Origin: Micavibrio sp. UBA6929
GTDB taxonomy: Bacteria; Pseudomonadota; Alphaproteobacteria; Micavibrionales; Micavibrionaceae
DNA length: 64,000 bases
Assembly (NCBI GenBank): GCA_002448815.1
Contig: DKAJ01000003.1
Location: forward strand, 84,910 to 148,909
Reading direction: 5' to 3'
Position numbers and translations under genes: made by a program. Under the pieces are notes generated by a model. That model worked only from the letters and a program-made list of their open reading frames with translations, searched no databases and was not told where the DNA came from. The first letter of the stretch is position 1, and every line of letters begins with the position of its first letter. Of this stretch, positions 34,690 to 44,305 are shown piece after piece.

Positions 34690-36247
34690 TGAGGGCCTCC
34701 TGCCCGGAGGTCATGCTGATTTTTGTGATACGGTTTTCGTCATCGGATACGTGATGGCCAAGCAAATCTTCGGCAGCAATGTCAATGGAGTTTGAGGTGG
34801 GTTCAACGCTTGTTGATGTGGCGGCTGCTTCTGGGGCGTCGATGCCTTCCAATTTTTCAGTCGCATGGACAGTGTTGTCTGGGTTGTTTTGTGCAGTGTG
34901 CGCAGGTGGAGTGGCTTGTGATTTTGGCGCTGTAATCGGCGTAACCAATGAGCGCGCAATTCCGACAGAAGATAGAATGTTAAACTGGCTGACGCGCAGT
35001 TGATTACGCGCGTTTAGGTTTTCAAGCATCATTTGGAATAGCTGGTCTTCCGCCTGTAATAATTGCAGCAAGCTAATGCGCGCACCGTCAAATTGCTCCT
35101 GACTGGTTTGCAGTAGATTTTCTGCCAAATTTTGACGTTTCTTTTGTGTTACAAGGCGCGCTTTTGCGCCGTCATATTCTGCATAGGCAAGGCGAACGCC
35201 GCGCTGAATTTGGCGTTTTAATTCGCGTGTGCGGGACTGCATTTCGGCTAGCTTATATTTGCTTTTGGCGATGCGCTGCTTGCCGCTGCCGCCTGTGTCG
35301 AATGCCCAGTTCATACGCACCAGAGCGCGTGCATCTGTGACTTCGCCGCCCAAAACATCACGTTTTTCTGATTGCAGGTATGATAATTCACCATCAAGCG
35401 TGGGGAAAAGGCTGGCCTCTTCGGTGTCAATGCCATGTTCGGCGGCTTTTTCGTCAAGTTCGGCGCGTAATAGCTCAGGATGGAACGTTGTCGCCTGTGC
35501 AAGGGCCGCGTCAAGTGATTGCGGGAATGTTTCTTCAGTGATTTGCGGCGTTTTAATGTGACCTTCGGGCATTTCGCCTACGGCTTCGAGATAGGTGGCC
35601 TTTGCCGTGTTAAGCAATGTTTGATTGGCGGTGTACTGATCTTCCCATATATAAGCGATATCAAGGGCTTGTTTATATTCGGCCTCGTCGGCGGCACCAT
35701 TATCAACGGCATGTTTTATGCGGGCGATATAATCATTGATGCTGGCGCGGTGTTTTTTGATAAAAGAAAGCGTTTGATAGACGCGTATAAGTTCGAGATA
35801 GCTGAGCGTTACGCTGTGTGCGAGGGCGTCTTTTGCGCTTTCCAGAGTTAATAGCGCTGAATCTTCGCGCATTTTTGCGGCGTCATAACGGCTGTCGCGG
35901 CCGCCAGCATCGAAAATGCCTTGGCGCAGTGCGACATTACCTTCCCACATGTTAGAATATCCTTCGCCGCGTGTGACGCTTAGGCCACGTGAGGTTGCGT
36001 TATCACCAAAACCGCGGCCACCATAAGCAGATACGTTGAGTTGCGGGAAATATGCGCTATATTGCTCTTTAACGTCGCTGTTATTGTAATTGACAGTGGC
36101 TTGTGCGGCGCTAAGGGAGGGATGATTTTTCCATGCGCTTGAAATGGCTTCGGATAAAGTTTTCGCGTCTGCGGGTGTTGTGCTGAGGCTCATTAGTGCC
36201 AGAACACTCGTGAAAAAAATAACTTTTTGTTTTGAACTTTTAGGCAT
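34679..36247 (-). CDS. TolC-family outer membrane channel protein
   Basis: The outer-membrane tunnel of the type I system. A signal peptide (about residues 1-28, cleavage near ADAKT) is followed by two repeats of the TolC fold. These start TLSEAISSAWKNHPSLSAA and TFPQSLDAALAQATTFHPEL, each with long helices. The core ends near residue 430. A further Pro/Ala/Ser-rich tail of about 90 residues is not usual for TolC. It is the first gene of the operon and overlaps the exporter gene by 11 bases. Confidence 0.92.
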   Translation of the reverse strand: MPKSSKQKVIFFTSVLALMSLSTTPADAKTLSEAISSAWKNHPSLSAAQATVNYNNSDVKEQYSAYFPQLNVSAYGGRGFGDNATSRGLSVTRGEGYSNMWEGNVALRQGIFDAGGRDSRYDAAKMREDSALLTLESAKDALAHSVTLSYLELIRVYQTLSFIKKHRASINDYIARIKHAVDNGAADEAEYKQALDIAYIWEDQYTANQTLLNTAKATYLEAVGEMPEGHIKTPQITEETFPQSLDAALAQATTFHPELLRAELDEKAAEHGIDTEEASLFPTLDGELSYLQSEKRDVLGGEVTDARALVRMNWAFDTGGSGKQRIAKSKYKLAEMQSRTRELKRQIQRGVRLAYAEYDGAKARLVTQKKRQNLAENLLQTSQEQFDGARISLLQLLQAEDQLFQMMLENLNARNQLRVSQFNILSSVGIARSLVTPITAPKSQATPPAHTAQNNPDNTVHATEKLEGIDAPEAAATSTSVEPTSNSIDIAAEDLLGHHVSDDENRITKISMTSGQEALNGQ

Positions 36248-36355
36248 GAGGTGCTTTTATGTGTGTGATAATAAGGGGGCGCGCAGGGTGTTTACGCGCT
36301 TGATTCTACTGAAAACTGCGCTTTTCCGCAAGCGGTATAACCATTTTAATACTTT

Positions 36356-37324
36356 ATGACGCATACACATTCCTTTGAAACTTTGCCTGAACGCTTTTCT
36401 ATGCCGGAAACGTGGCAGTGGCGGATGCTCCCCCGAGAGTGGGGTGAGATGCGTTACGGTTATGCTTTGCCTAGGGGGAAAGCCGCTGTTGATAAGGTCG
36501 TTGTCGTTCTTCCTGGTCTTAGCGAATTTTGTGAAAAGTATTTTGAAATTGCGCGTGATTGCTTGGCGCAGGGCTATGGGTTTTTGGTCGTAGATTGGCG
36601 CGGTCAGGGGAAGTCTTCGCGCTATTTGGACAATCTGCATAAGCGTCACTCTCAAGGGTTTGAGGTTGATGCGCAAGATTTGAACGCAGTTTTGGAAGAT
36701 AGTCCTTTCTCACCGCGAGAGAGTGCCTTTTTTATGATGGCGAACTCGATGGGCGGGAATATTGGTTTGCGCTATCTTGAGGCGCATATTGGTGTGTTTA
36801 AGGGCGCGGCCTTTTGCGCGCCGTTGATTGGATTGCATGCGTTTTCGCATGTGCCAGGTTTTATGGCGAAAACATTAACATATGGCTTAGAACATTTGTG
36901 GCCAGAGGCCTATGCGCCGATGGGCGGTGATTGGGATCCGTTTAGTCGTGATTTCCAAAGTGATGTTTTGTTTTCTTCGGATGCGGGGCGTGCGGCCGTT
37001 CATAATTACTGGATGAAAATAGACAAGGCCTTACAGGTTGGCCATATTACGCATCAATGGCTGTATGATGCGCATAGATCATGTGTCTATCTGCAAAATG
37101 ATCTGTCACGTGAACGCATAGATATGCCGTGTTTGTTTTTTATGGCAGGGCATGAGCAATTTGTTGATAATGAGAAAATCGCTCATTTTACGGGTCAACT
37201 TTCGCAGGCGGATTTGGTGTCATTTCCGGATGCATGCCATGAAATATGGATGGAATGTGATGCATATCGCGATGAATATTTGAATAAATTTTATTCTCTT
37301 GTTAAGAAAATTAGTCTAGACTGA
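36356..37324 (+). CDS. Alpha/beta hydrolase, monoacylglycerol lipase/lysophospholipase-like
   Basis: A serine hydrolase of the Hydrolase_4 type, probably acting on lipid esters. The oxyanion region (VVVLPGLSEFCEKYFEIARD), the VVDWRGQGKSSR strand and the nucleophile elbow MANSMGGN are clear. The elbow has Ala instead of the first Gly of GxSxG. The catalytic acid probably lies in FFMAGHEQFVDN and the His in DACHEIWME. There is no signal peptide, so it is likely cytoplasmic. No clear ribosome site precedes the ATG. It is divergent from the TolC gene. The substrate cannot be told from sequence. Confidence 0.87.
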   Translation: MTHTHSFETLPERFSMPETWQWRMLPREWGEMRYGYALPRGKAAVDKVVVVLPGLSEFCEKYFEIARDCLAQGYGFLVVDWRGQGKSSRYLDNLHKRHSQGFEVDAQDLNAVLEDSPFSPRESAFFMMANSMGGNIGLRYLEAHIGVFKGAAFCAPLIGLHAFSHVPGFMAKTLTYGLEHLWPEAYAPMGGDWDPFSRDFQSDVLFSSDAGRAAVHNYWMKIDKALQVGHITHQWLYDAHRSCVYLQNDLSRERIDMPCLFFMAGHEQFVDNEKIAHFTGQLSQADLVSFPDACHEIWMECDAYRDEYLNKFYSLVKKISLD

Positions 37325-37355
37325 TAAGTGTATATTTCTACGTTATAAGGGTTTC

Positions 37356-37607
37356 ATGTTAAAAAAATCTCAAACTTCTTACCGCTTAAGCGACCGCATT
37401 TTTGCTGCTTTGGATATGGCTATTCAGCAAGAAGATGTTGCTATTGCGGAACTTCTTTTGCCTGCGTTAGAACGATCAATGACCCGTAATGCGGGCGGCG
37501 GTGAATTTGTTGAACGCCGTAATTACCCTGATGAATTGGTAGAAGTGATCGACCGACTAGAAAAGCTAAAAAAGGCAGATGTTCTCGCTGCTCGAGCGTC
37601 GTTATAA
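37356..37607 (+). CDS. Small hypothetical protein, 83 aa
   Basis: I do not recognise it with confidence. It is helical and soluble, with basic ends and a central MTRNAGGGEFVERRNYP segment that looks like a conserved turn. Codon use is normal. It follows the hydrolase by 31 bases and so may share its transcript. It converges with ligA across five bases. Confidence 0.65.
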   Translation: MLKKSQTSYRLSDRIFAALDMAIQQEDVAIAELLLPALERSMTRNAGGGEFVERRNYPDELVEVIDRLEKLKKADVLAARASL

Positions 37608-37612
37608 CAATA

Positions 37613-39703
37613 TTATGATGCCATGCTGATCCACTCATCTTCGGTGAGTGTTTTTATCTCTAAGTCTTTTGCTTTTTTCAATTTTGCCCCTGCGTCATCC
37701 CCTGCGATGACGTAATCTGTTTTCTTTGAAACTGATCCTGATACTTTTGCACCTAGGGCTTCGGCCTTGGCTTTGGCTTCGGCGCGTGTCATTTGGTGCA
37801 ATGTTCCTGTGAAAACAAGGGTCTTCCCGTTAAAGATATGATCGCTTGCGCTGCTGGGCGCTTCGTATGGCGTAATGGTGAGAGCGGCTTTTAAATCTGT
37901 GATAACGTCTTGATTGTGAGGTTCATGGAAAAAGGCGATGAGATCTTTTGCAACGGCGGGGCCGATATCTTCGATCGCCAGCAGGTCTTCATAGGCTTCG
38001 CTGCTGGTTTCATGGGCGGCTTGCATACATGTTTGTAAGCGGTCGAGCGTCCCATACGTTGCGGCAAGGCGTTTTGCTGTGGCCTCACCGACTTGGCGGA
38101 TGCCAAGCGCATAAATAAAACGGTTCAGTGCAATTGTGCGGCGTTTATCAATGGCGTTAAACAGGTTTTTAACGGACAAATCGCCCCAGCCTTCACGTTC
38201 TTGCAGGGGCGGTTGGATGTTACCTTCGTTCATCAGATGCAGGCGGAAGATATCAGCGGGGGATTTGATGATGCCCTCGTCATGGAATTGTTCGATAATT
38301 TTGCTGCCAAGGCCTTCGATGTCAAAGGCAAGGCGCGAGACAAAGTGCTTTAGGCGCTCAACAGATTGGGCAGGGCAAATTAATCCGCCTGTGCAGCGGC
38401 GCACGGCTTCGTCTTCTTCGCGGATGGCTGCGGATCCGCATGCGGGGCATGTATCGGGGAAAATGTATTCGGGCATGTTGCCAGTGCGCTTGTCTTTCAG
38501 GGCGCTGACAATTTGCGGGATAACATCGCCTGCGCGCTGGATTGTGACCATATCGCCAACGCGCACATCTTTGCGGCGGATTTCATCTTCGTTGTGCAAT
38601 GTTGCATTGGAAACGACAACGCCGCCAACGGTAATGGGCTCTAACCGTGCAACGGGGGTAAGCGCCCCTGTACGGCCAACTTGAATATCAATGGCGTTTA
38701 GGCGTGTGATGGCTTGCTCGGCAGGGAATTTGTGCGCAGTCGCCCAACGCGGCGCACGACTGACAAAGCCAAGGCGTTCCTGCCAATCAAGGCGGTTGAC
38801 CTTATAGACGATCCCGTCGATGTCGTATCCTAAATCGGGTCGTTTTTCGAGCAAACGTTCATAATTCGCCATAAGCGCGGCGCTATCCTCAACGGTGCGG
38901 ATATCGGCCTGCATGGTAAAGCCCCAAGCAGACAAGGCGTCGATGATGGATTGCTGCGTTTGCAGGTTTTGTGCATCATTTTGCGCGTCATACTGACCAA
39001 GCGCATAGGCATAAAACCCAAGGGGGCGCTGCGCGGTGATGGTGCTGTCTAGCTGTCTCACCGATCCTGCGGCGGCATTGCGCGGGTTGGCAAAAGGCTG
39101 CTTGCCCTGTTGTTCTTGGCGGTCATTCAGCGCACGAAAGTTATCGTGCGTCATATAAATTTCGCCGCGAACTTCCAGAACAGGCGGCGGATTGCCTTTT
39201 AGGGTATGAGGGATGTCGGCGATGGTTTTGACATTGGCGGTAATATCCTCGCCCGTGGTGCCATCGCCGCGCGTGGCTGCGCGCACAAGATGTCCGCCCT
39301 CATAGCGCAGCGAACATGATAAGCCGTCGATTTTAGGTTCGGCAATCAGGGTGATTTTTTCATCATCAGGCAGGCCTAAAAAACGGCGAATACGCCCCAG
39401 AAAATCGCTGGCTTCTTCTTCGGAAAAGACGTTGGATAAAGACAGCATAGGCATGGCATGTGTGACTTTATCAAAGCCGGATGCGGGTGCTGAACCCACG
39501 GTTTGCGTGGGGCTTTGCGCGGTTATCAGGTCTGGATGTTCTTGTTCCAAGGTCTCTAATTCGCGGCGCAACGAATCGTATTGGGCGTCCGATAAAACCG
39601 GCGCATCATCTTGGTAGTATGCCTGATCAGCCGCGCGCATTTGTTTGCTAAGCTGCGCGTGCTTTTGACGGGCCTCTTCTTTGCCCATGTCGAACAGGGT
39701 CAT
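37613..39703 (-). CDS. ligA: NAD-dependent DNA ligase
   Basis: LigA seals nicks in replication and repair using NAD. The adenylation motif KIDG is at about residues 124-127. The OB domain, the Cys4 zinc finger (CPACG...RCTGGLICPAQ), helix-hairpin-helix repeats and a C-terminal BRCT domain (GKTLVFTGTLHQMTR onward) are all in order. At 696 residues it is normal. It overlaps recN by four bases, in the alphaproteobacterial order lpxC-bamD-recN-ligA. Confidence 0.98.
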   Translation of the reverse strand: MTLFDMGKEEARQKHAQLSKQMRAADQAYYQDDAPVLSDAQYDSLRRELETLEQEHPDLITAQSPTQTVGSAPASGFDKVTHAMPMLSLSNVFSEEEASDFLGRIRRFLGLPDDEKITLIAEPKIDGLSCSLRYEGGHLVRAATRGDGTTGEDITANVKTIADIPHTLKGNPPPVLEVRGEIYMTHDNFRALNDRQEQQGKQPFANPRNAAAGSVRQLDSTITAQRPLGFYAYALGQYDAQNDAQNLQTQQSIIDALSAWGFTMQADIRTVEDSAALMANYERLLEKRPDLGYDIDGIVYKVNRLDWQERLGFVSRAPRWATAHKFPAEQAITRLNAIDIQVGRTGALTPVARLEPITVGGVVVSNATLHNEDEIRRKDVRVGDMVTIQRAGDVIPQIVSALKDKRTGNMPEYIFPDTCPACGSAAIREEDEAVRRCTGGLICPAQSVERLKHFVSRLAFDIEGLGSKIIEQFHDEGIIKSPADIFRLHLMNEGNIQPPLQEREGWGDLSVKNLFNAIDKRRTIALNRFIYALGIRQVGEATAKRLAATYGTLDRLQTCMQAAHETSSEAYEDLLAIEDIGPAVAKDLIAFFHEPHNQDVITDLKAALTITPYEAPSSASDHIFNGKTLVFTGTLHQMTRAEAKAKAEALGAKVSGSVSKKTDYVIAGDDAGAKLKKAKDLEIKTLTEDEWISMAS

Positions 39704-41367
39704 GCGGCGTTCTCCAGTAATTTTTGTGCGGCGGCGCGTGCTTCGGGGGTGATGGTTTCACCGGCCAACATGCGCGCGATTTCTTCGGCGCGGTCTGTTT
39801 CGGTGCGCAGCGAATCGATATGCGTGCGCGTGGCGCCATTTTCGTCGCTTTTTTGCACGATGTAATGATGGGCGGCGCGCGCGGCAACTTGCGGTGCGTG
39901 CGTCACAACAAGGACTTGGCGCTGCTTGGCGAGTAGGGCGAGGCGCTGCCCCACGGCATCGGCGGTTGATCCGCCAATGCCTGCGTCAACTTCGTCAAAA
40001 ATTAAGGTTTGCGCCGTGCCTGTTGCGGCCATGACGACTTTCAGCGCCAGCATAAAGCGCGACATTTCACCGCCTGATGCAATTTTGCTGAGCGCCCCGG
40101 GCGCTTGGCCAGGGTTTGTTGCGACTAAGAACTGCACGGCGTCGATGCCGTTTTCGCCCCACTGGTTTTCAGGCAGATCGCTGACATCCGTTTTGAATTT
40201 AGCTTTGCCCAGTTTTAGGGGATCAAGCTCTTTCGCGACTTTAGAGTCCAGATCGGCGGCGGCGGTTTTGCGCGCAGCGCTAACCTCTTTGGCGATGTTG
40301 AGATATTCTTGGCGGGCCTGTTTTTCGCGCGCTGCCTGATCGGTTAAGAGGTCCTCGGCATATTCAATGGCGTTGAGCTTTTCGGCAAGCTCTTCCCGTT
40401 TGGCGGCCAAATCATCAACGTCGCAGTTATGTTTGCGGGCTTCGCGGCGCAGGGCGTAGAGGCGCTCGTCAATGGTTTCAAGGTTATGATCACTTTCGGC
40501 GAGGTCGGCGCTGAGGGATTGGATTTGGTTGCAGGCCTCCTGAATTTCGCATGCGGCGCGGTCTAGGGCGGCAAGGATTTCATCGCCTTGATCGCCAATT
40601 TTATCTGTGATGCGGTCAATAGCACCAGCAGCGGCGGCAACAGGGTCTTGATCTTGGCTGAGCGCATGGTAGGCCGCGTTTAAGCCTTCTAGGACGCGTT
40701 CGCGGTGCATCAGTTGATCGCGCAGGGTGCTGAGCGTTTCTTCTTCGCCGTCTTCGGGGGCCAACGCGTCGAGGGTTTCGATCGCGGCGCGCAGGTAATC
40801 TTCATCACGGCGTGATTGTTCGATTTGCTCTTTCATGTCGCGTAATTTTTTTTGCGCATCTTTAAGGGCCTTCCACGGCGCGGCGAGGGGGGCTTTCAGG
40901 TTTGCATATTCATCCAGCAGCGCCGCATGGTTAGCCGGGTCCATCAAACCATGCGTATCGAATTGCCCGTGGATTTCGACCAACATCGCGCCAATATTTT
41001 GCAGCATTTTGATGCTGATGGGTTGGTCATTGATATGCGCGCGGCTGCGTCCATCGCTGGTGAGGCTGCGGCGCAGGATAATGGGCTCGCCTGCGGTGAT
41101 GTCTAAATCAAGGTCTTGATCGGCGATATACTGGTACAGGGCGTGGGCTGGCGGGATATCAAATTCGGCAATAACGCTGGCTTTTTCCTCGCCATGGCGC
41201 AAAAGGCCGCTATCACTGCGCGCGCCAAGGGCAAGGCCTAGTGAATCCAGTAAGATCGATTTACCCGCGCCTGTTTCACCCGTCAGGGTTCCAAGGCCTT
41301 CGGCGAAGTCGATGGTGAGCTTGTCGATGAGGACAATATTGTTGATGGTAAGGCGGCTGAGGCTCAT
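39700..41367 (-). CDS. recN: DNA repair ATPase RecN
   Basis: RecN is an SMC-like protein acting at double-strand breaks. Walker A GETGAGKS is at about residues 30-37. Two coiled-coil arms run through about 150-370. The ABC signature KIASGGEMSRFMLALK and Walker B TLIFDEVDAGIGG lie near the end. The length of 555 matches the family. It lies 15 bases after bamD. Confidence 0.97.
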   Translation of the reverse strand: MSLSRLTINNIVLIDKLTIDFAEGLGTLTGETGAGKSILLDSLGLALGARSDSGLLRHGEEKASVIAEFDIPPAHALYQYIADQDLDLDITAGEPIILRRSLTSDGRSRAHINDQPISIKMLQNIGAMLVEIHGQFDTHGLMDPANHAALLDEYANLKAPLAAPWKALKDAQKKLRDMKEQIEQSRRDEDYLRAAIETLDALAPEDGEEETLSTLRDQLMHRERVLEGLNAAYHALSQDQDPVAAAAGAIDRITDKIGDQGDEILAALDRAACEIQEACNQIQSLSADLAESDHNLETIDERLYALRREARKHNCDVDDLAAKREELAEKLNAIEYAEDLLTDQAAREKQARQEYLNIAKEVSAARKTAAADLDSKVAKELDPLKLGKAKFKTDVSDLPENQWGENGIDAVQFLVATNPGQAPGALSKIASGGEMSRFMLALKVVMAATGTAQTLIFDEVDAGIGGSTADAVGQRLALLAKQRQVLVVTHAPQVAARAAHHYIVQKSDENGATRTHIDSLRTETDRAEEIARMLAGETITPEARAAAQKLLENAA

Positions 41368-41382
41368 GGGCGGAGCATCTCC

Positions 41383-42204
41383 TTACTCCGGCTTGAAGAT
41401 CGAATCGATTGTGCGGTCAATTGCGCTTCGGTTGTCGAGCATCTTCGCGCGCATCTTATCGTCCATCAGTTTATATGTGCGTTCGTACCATGGACTGCCG
41501 GGATAGTTGTGGCCAAGTACAACGGCGATGCGCTGTGCTTCGCCTTTGAGGCCAAGTGTCATATAGCATTCTATAAGGCGGTGCAGTGCCTCGGGCACAT
41601 GTGTGGTAGTTTGGTATTCTTTGATTACGTTTTGGAAGCGATTGATCGCGGCGTTGATGTGATTGCGGTTTAGGTAATAACGGCCAATTTCCATTTCCTT
41701 GCCTGCAAGGTGGTCAAGAACAAGGTCGCGTTTGAGTTCAGCCTCGCGGCGGTATTCGCTTTTGGGGAAACGCTGCACTAGGGTGTTGAGCGCATCAAGT
41801 GCCTGCATCGTCATGTGCTGGTCACGGCGAATGTCTGTAATTTGGTCATAGTATGACAGTGCCTTGAGGTAATAGGCATAGTCAATTTGCTGGTTACCTG
41901 GGTGGAGCTGAATAAAGCGGTCAAGCGCGATCACGGCGTCGTCATAACGCTCGTCATAATAAGATGATAGCGCCGACATGAGTTGCGCTTTGGTGGCAAG
42001 CTCAGAATAAGGGTGCTGGCGCTCGACTTCTTCGAATTGTTGTGTGGCTGTTTTAAACAGGTCGTCATTGAGGGCTTTGAGCGCGCCTTCATAAAGCTCT
42101 TCCGCGGTTTTTTCCGCAGGCGGTTTCGCGTCTTTATCTTTGCTGGCGCAGGCGTTTAAAGCCAACATCGAAAGAACCATACATAGCAGTGATAGCAAGC
42201 GCAT
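41383..42204 (-). CDS. bamD: Outer membrane assembly lipoprotein BamD
   Basis: BamD is a lipoprotein of the BAM complex, which inserts beta-barrel proteins in the outer membrane. A lipoprotein signal peptide ends at the lipobox LNAC (Cys19). About five TPR-like repeats follow, with typical blocks such as AEELYEGALKALNDDLFKTATQQFEEVERQHPYSELATKAQ and the YDDAVIALDRFIQLHPG repeat. At 273 residues it is normal. Confidence 0.95.
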   Translation of the reverse strand: MRLLSLLCMVLSMLALNACASKDKDAKPPAEKTAEELYEGALKALNDDLFKTATQQFEEVERQHPYSELATKAQLMSALSSYYDERYDDAVIALDRFIQLHPGNQQIDYAYYLKALSYYDQITDIRRDQHMTMQALDALNTLVQRFPKSEYRREAELKRDLVLDHLAGKEMEIGRYYLNRNHINAAINRFQNVIKEYQTTTHVPEALHRLIECYMTLGLKGEAQRIAVVLGHNYPGSPWYERTYKLMDDKMRAKMLDNRSAIDRTIDSIFKPE

Positions 42205-42340
42205 TATCTGTACCTTTAAAATGATAGAATCGTAACAGCGTTGATTATATCAAGCTGTGTGGTGGTTTCTACTGCAAAGGGCAGGAAAAATAGATAAATC
42301 CAGAGATTGATCGTATTGAATGCAGTGGGATGAAGATCGC

Positions 42341-43192
42341 CTAGGCGTATTCCCAAGCGCTTTCATCTGCGAACAGGGCGTGCAAGATTGCGTTGTTCAT
42401 TTCGTGACCTGCTTTGAGGCCTTTATATTCGCCCTGAATTGGAGCGCCAGCAAGGTAAAGGTCGCCAATCGCGTCCAAAAGTTTGTGGCGAATAAATTCG
42501 TTTTCAAAGCGCAGGCCATCTTCGTTTAAGACTTTGTCTTGGTCGAGGACAATTGCGTTATCCAGTGATCCACCGCGTGCAAGGCCAATGGTGCGTAGAT
42601 ATTCAACTTCGTGCAGGAAGCCAAATGTGCGTGCATCGGCAATTTCGTGGGCGAAGTTACCGTTGAGCAGTTGAACAGAGTAATCTTGGTCGCCAATTTC
42701 TGGGTGGTTGAATTCGATGCGGCCAGTATATGTTGGCACGTCTGAAGGTGTTAATGTGACGCGTTTGCCATCTTTTTCGACGCTGACCTCTTTCAAGATG
42801 CGAATGGCGCGTGATGGTGCGTTCAGTTCTTGTGTGCCAACCTCTGTTATGGCTTTGGTGAACGGTGCTGCGCTCCCGTCCATGATAGGAACTTCGCCGC
42901 CATCAATTTCCATGACCAGGTTATCGATGCCGCACGCGCACAAAGCTGACATAAGATGTTCGATTGTGCCGACGCTGGCGCCATGTTCATTTGCAACGAC
43001 AGTGCAAAGTTTTGTGTCGACAACATTGTTCCAAAGGGCAGGAATTGTTGCCTTGTCCGCGTCCATGTCAGTGCGAATAAATGTAAGGCCGCTATTTGCA
43101 GGGGCGGGTTTCAATGTCAATGTGATTTGATTGCCGCTGTGCAGGCCGACACCTTGGATGGACGTTTCTTGTTTGATTGTTTTTTGCATCAT
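42341..43192 (-). CDS. lpxC: UDP-3-O-acyl-N-acetylglucosamine deacetylase
   Basis: LpxC is the zinc enzyme that commits UDP-GlcNAc to lipid A synthesis. The start IQGVGLHSG, the zinc-ligand blocks TIEHLMSALC and RHKLLDAIGD, and the catalytic AGHEMNN are all intact. The longest frame begins 19 codons upstream but has no homology there. The chosen ATG has AAAGG at good spacing. The 283 residues are close to the usual 295-305. Its presence implies an outer membrane with lipid A. In many alphaproteobacteria it follows ftsZ directly; here cysD-cysNC lies between. Confidence 0.97.
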   Translation of the reverse strand: MMQKTIKQETSIQGVGLHSGNQITLTLKPAPANSGLTFIRTDMDADKATIPALWNNVVDTKLCTVVANEHGASVGTIEHLMSALCACGIDNLVMEIDGGEVPIMDGSAAPFTKAITEVGTQELNAPSRAIRILKEVSVEKDGKRVTLTPSDVPTYTGRIEFNHPEIGDQDYSVQLLNGNFAHEIADARTFGFLHEVEYLRTIGLARGGSLDNAIVLDQDKVLNEDGLRFENEFIRHKLLDAIGDLYLAGAPIQGEYKGLKAGHEMNNAILHALFADESAWEYA

Positions 43193-43403
43193 TGTGCCTT
43201 TACCCTTTTTATCTATTCTGAAGATAAGTTTTTTGCGGATAAAGGACAAATAACACTTTGTTGCGTAATGTTACAAAAGGGGCTGCGTCTCTCGCTATTT
43301 GTGGTGAGTCTTTTGTGTTGAGGTACTTGCTTATGGCTGTGCGTAGGTGTTAGTTTCCCAATTATATATATGAATAAACCACTGATGAAAGTGGAAGGTG
43401 AAG

Positions 43404-44303
43404 ATGACAAAGACACATCTGGATACGCTGGAAAACGAGGCGATCCATATTTTTAGAGAAGCGGCCGAGCAAGCGGATAATCCGGTGATGTTGTATTCGA
43501 TCGGTAAGGATAGTTCAGTTTTGCTGCACTTGGCGCTTAAGGCTTTTTATCCCGCGGTGCCGCCATTTCCTTTGCTGCATGTTGATACGCGCTGGAAATT
43601 TAAAGAGATGATTGCCTTTCGTGATCGTCGTGCAAAAGAAACGGGGATGGAGCTAGTTGTGCATATTAACCCCGAAGGCATTGAGCAAAATATAGGCCCG
43701 ATCACACATGGATCATCCGTGCATACTGATGTGATGAAAACGCAGAGCCTTAAACAGGCACTGGATAAATATGGATATGATCTGGCTTTTGGCGGTGCGC
43801 GCCGTGATGAGGAAAAGTCACGTGCGAAAGAACGCGTGTTTTCTTTTCGTGATAAAAACCATGGATGGGATCCGAAAAATCAGCGCCCAGAGCCTTGGAA
43901 TATATATAATTCCCGTAAGAATAAAGGTGAAAGCGTGCGGGTTTTTCCGCTCTCGAATTGGACTGAGCTGGATATTTGGGAATATATTAAGCGCGAAAAT
44001 ATTGATCTAGTTCCGCTGTATTTTGCGGAAGAGCGCCCTGTCATCGAGCGTGATGGTATGCTCTTGATGGTTGATGATGAGCGCCTTGAAGTTCAGCCTG
44101 ACGAGCCTGTTGAAAATCGTATGATCCGCTTTAGGACGTTAGGGTGCTATCCTTTGACGGGCGCGATAGAATCGGATGCGGCCAATTTAGATGATATCGT
44201 TGCGGAGATGAAAAATGTGACCACATCCGAGCGTAGTGGCCGCGCGATTGATCAGGATAGTAATGCATCAATGGAAAAGAAAAAGCGCGAGGGGTATTTT
44301 TAG
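43404..44303 (+). CDS. cysD: Sulfate adenylyltransferase subunit 2
   Basis: CysD makes adenosine phosphosulfate (APS) from sulfate and ATP, driven by the GTPase CysN. The PP-loop SIGKDSSVLLHLALKAF, the HVDTRWKF strand and FGGARRDEEKSRAKERVFSFRD are typical. An in-frame GTG two codons upstream is less likely, because GGAAGG is correctly placed for the ATG. The 299 residues are normal. The CysN-CysC fusion follows two bases later. Confidence 0.97.
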   Translation: MTKTHLDTLENEAIHIFREAAEQADNPVMLYSIGKDSSVLLHLALKAFYPAVPPFPLLHVDTRWKFKEMIAFRDRRAKETGMELVVHINPEGIEQNIGPITHGSSVHTDVMKTQSLKQALDKYGYDLAFGGARRDEEKSRAKERVFSFRDKNHGWDPKNQRPEPWNIYNSRKNKGESVRVFPLSNWTELDIWEYIKRENIDLVPLYFAEERPVIERDGMLLMVDDERLEVQPDEPVENRMIRFRTLGCYPLTGAIESDAANLDDIVAEMKNVTTSERSGRAIDQDSNASMEKKKREGYF

Positions 44304-44305
44304 GT

